64,000 bases of DNA, from the NCBI GenBank assembly GCA_023150945.1, contig JAKLJX010000001.1, forward strand, positions 677,693-741,692, given 5' to 3'. Source of the DNA: a bacterium. GTDB taxonomy: Bacteria; Zhuqueibacterota; Zhuqueibacteria; Zhuqueibacterales; Zhuqueibacteraceae. Below are positions 62,116 through 64,000 of this stretch, piece after piece (position 1 is the first letter of the stretch; each line of letters opens with the position of its first letter). The notes beneath the pieces are model-generated. The model did no database searches, was not told the origin of the DNA, and worked only from the letters and a program-made list of their open reading frames with translations. A program made the translations under genes and the position numbers.

Positions 62116-64000
62116 ATGCAATATCTCAACCGCCTGCTTGTTTCAGTCGTGTTGCTGGCAGCCGTGGCGGCCTTTGCCGGCACCACCGGAAAGATTGCCG
62201 GCAAAGTGACGGATCAGAAAAGCGGCGAGCCCCTGTTGGGCGTCAACATTGTCGTGACCGGTACGCGCCTGGGCGCGGTCACCGATATTGAAGGGAGATT
62301 CATCATTCTGCAGGTGCCGCCGGGCATCTACACCGTCCGCGCCTCGCTGATCGGCTATCAGGAAATGGCCTACGAAAACGTCCGTGTTTCGATCGATCTC
62401 ACCACGCCGCTCGATTTTCAACTCTCCGAAACCGTGCTCGAGCTGGGGCAGACCGTCACGGTGGTGGCCCAGCGGCCGCTGGTTCAAAAGGATCTCACCT
62501 CCACTTCGAACACCGTGGGCGCGGAGACCATTGCGCAGTTGCCGGTGGACAATCTTTCCGATGTGGTGAATCTGCAGGCGGGCGTGGTCGAAGGCCATTT
62601 TCGCGGCGGCCGCACCGGTGAGGTGGCCTATCTCATCAACGGCATTCCGGTCAATGACGTCTACTCCGGCGGGTTTGCGCTGCAGGTGGAAAACAACGCC
62701 ATTCAGGAGCTGGAAGTCATCAGCGGCACCTTCAATGCCGAGTACGGTCAAGCGATGAGCGGCGTGGTCAACGTCGTCACCAAGGAAGGCGGGGAGAAAT
62801 TTCACGGCAGTATTTCCAGTTATGTCGGTGACTATGTCAGCACGCACGACGACATCTTCTGGAATGTCGATGCCTTTAATCCCATTTACAATTTCGAAGG
62901 CAGTCTTTCCGGGCCAGTGCCGGGACTCGGCAACAAACTCACCTTTTTTGCCTCGACGCGATATTATCACAACGAAGGTGCGCTTTACGGCCGCCGGGTT
63001 TTTCTGCCCGCGGATTCCTCGAATTTTCCCACCACTTCTGCGCGCGACTGGTACATCGAAGCGCGCGGCCGCGGCTATCGTTTTGCTTCGGAGACCGACT
63101 TGCAACGTCTGGCCGACAGCTTGAAAGCGAGCGCCGATTATGTGGCGATGAATCCCAACCAACGCCTGACCGGGCAATTGAAACTGGTTTATCAGCTCCA
63201 GGCCGATTTGAAAATCGACTATGAAGGCCTGCTGCAGAATCGCGACTTTCGCGAATATGACCACAGCTTTCGTTTCAACCCCGACGGCAATTTCCAGCGC
63301 GAGCAGCGGGCCTGGAGCAATGCCCTGGCCCTGACCAAAGTCTTCAACAGCCGCACGTTTTTGCAGATCAAAGGCTCGGCGTTCAACACCAACTACCAGC
63401 AGTTCGTGCACGAGAATCCGCGCGATCCGGCATATGTCAATCCCGAGTTGCTGAATGCGGCCAGCGGCAATGCCTTTCGCACCGGCGGCGAGCAGATGTG
63501 GCATTTCTATCGCAACACCCGCACGAACGTCGGCAAGATGGATTTGACCTGGCAGGCGACCAATCAACATCTCTTGAAGATGGGGCTGGAAGCGCGGCGG
63601 CATCGCTTGTGGCTGCGCGCCTTTGAAATTCGCCTGAATCGCGATACCGGCTTCAAGCCGCAGGTGCCGGAGGAGACCAACAACGTCAGCAACAGCGACA
63701 TGTACCTGCGCCGGCCTTACGAAATCTCCGCGTATGTGCAGGACAAGATGGAATTCGAATATCTCATCGTCAACGCCGGTTTGCGCTTCGACTATTTCAA
63801 TTCCAGCGGCCGCGTGCCGGATGATTTCGGTGTGCCCAATCTTGCGAGCCTGCTAAAGTCCGGCAACACCAGCCAGCTCAGCCCGCGCTTCGGTTTGGCC
63901 TATCCCATCACCGACCGCGGGGTGATTCACATTTCTTACGGCCATTTCTTCCAGATTCCGAATTTCGAGTTTCTCTATTCGAATCCCGAGTTTGAAATTT
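62116..64000 (+). CDS. TonB-dependent receptor with carboxypeptidase-like regulatory domain, C-terminus cut by window edge
   Basis: ATG 62116 has GAGG nearby and a signal peptide (YLNRLLVSVVLLAAVAAFA); about 628 residues lie in the window. Residues 24-110 are the CarboxypepD_reg-like domain (GKIAGKVTDQKSGEPLLGVNIVVTGT ... GIYTVRASLIGYQ). Residues 115-235 are the plug (VVAQRPLVQKDLTSTSNTV, YLINGIPVNDVYSGG, IQELEVISGTFNAEYGQAMSGVVNVVTKEGG), and beta-barrel strands continue to the right edge. This is the SusC/OMR-like design, but I see no TonB box or SusD-like partner in view. It probably imports a carbohydrate or similar ligand into the periplasm with its upstream neighbours. Confidence 0.9.
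   Translation, partial: MQYLNRLLVSVVLLAAVAAFAGTTGKIAGKVTDQKSGEPLLGVNIVVTGTRLGAVTDIEGRFIILQVPPGIYTVRASLIGYQEMAYENVRVSIDLTTPLDFQLSETVLELGQTVTVVAQRPLVQKDLTSTSNTVGAETIAQLPVDNLSDVVNLQAGVVEGHFRGGRTGEVAYLINGIPVNDVYSGGFALQVENNAIQELEVISGTFNAEYGQAMSGVVNVVTKEGGEKFHGSISSYVGDYVSTHDDIFWNVDAFNPIYNFEGSLSGPVPGLGNKLTFFASTRYYHNEGALYGRRVFLPADSSNFPTTSARDWYIEARGRGYRFASETDLQRLADSLKASADYVAMNPNQRLTGQLKLVYQLQADLKIDYEGLLQNRDFREYDHSFRFNPDGNFQREQRAWSNALALTKVFNSRTFLQIKGSAFNTNYQQFVHENPRDPAYVNPELLNAASGNAFRTGGEQMWHFYRNTRTNVGKMDLTWQATNQHLLKMGLEARRHRLWLRAFEIRLNRDTGFKPQVPEETNNVSNSDMYLRRPYEISAYVQDKMEFEYLIVNAGLRFDYFNSSGRVPDDFGVPNLASLLKSGNTSQLSPRFGLAYPITDRGVIHISYGHFFQIPNFEFLYSNPEFEI

Noticed and set aside
1-64000. Search for tRNA genes, rRNA, CRISPR arrays, insertion sequences and T9SS machinery (Por/Gld genes)
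   Set aside because: None could be supported by reading both strands; the sorting domains imply such a secretion system elsewhere in the genome.

Overview
The window looks like the genome of an uncultured bacterium of the FCB superphylum (KSB1/Calditrichota-like). It is GC-rich and Gram-negative, with a TonB-dependent receptor, an outer-membrane barrel and lipoproteins. At least sixteen secreted proteins end in a type A T9SS / FlgD-like Ig sorting domain (NYPNPFNP at its start, a basic residue followed by hydrophobics at its end). The lineage is inferred from gene content only; there is no rRNA, and I saw no tRNA or CRISPR array.

Layout. (1) 1-11164, minus strand: four secreted proteins (one cut by the left edge) that pair different beta-helix or propeller passengers with the same ~225-residue beta-strand-rich module and, in the complete ones, a sorting domain. 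(2) 12065-22793: ordinary cellular genes. They are an outer-membrane barrel, RNase H, a Bcp-type peroxiredoxin whose peroxidatic cysteine codon is TGA, an arylamine N-acetyltransferase, a TPR/TolB-like lipoprotein, an AlkA-like glycosylase, a small membrane protein, a second lipoprotein, an ABC-2 exporter pair and a VTT-domain membrane protein. (3) 22905-47493, minus strand: twelve consecutive, tightly packed genes, each with a signal peptide, a different passenger (WD40, YCF48/BNR, cohesin plus SdrD-B, SBBP, VIT-VWA, DNRLRE, FG-GAP) and a sorting domain. (4) 47494-49046: mostly non-coding, with a collapsed Ser/Thr kinase remnant. (5) 49047-51670: a two-subunit molybdenum hydroxylase with a Tat signal. 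(6) 52972-64000, plus strand: a probable carbohydrate-use locus with a LacI regulator, a secreted six-hairpin-type glycosidase, a zinc alcohol/polyol dehydrogenase, a triplicated carbohydrate-binding surface protein and a TonB receptor cut by the right edge.

The most noteworthy signals are three. The peroxiredoxin is a probable selenoprotein: TGA falls exactly at the DTPG-C-T position and is followed by hairpins of SECIS type. The sorting-domain cassettes show near-identical DNA and mosaic joins between genes whose passengers are unrelated. Dispersed palindromic repeats occur between genes and also inside coding linkers. No T9SS machinery genes, selenocysteine machinery or mobile-element transposases are visible in the window.
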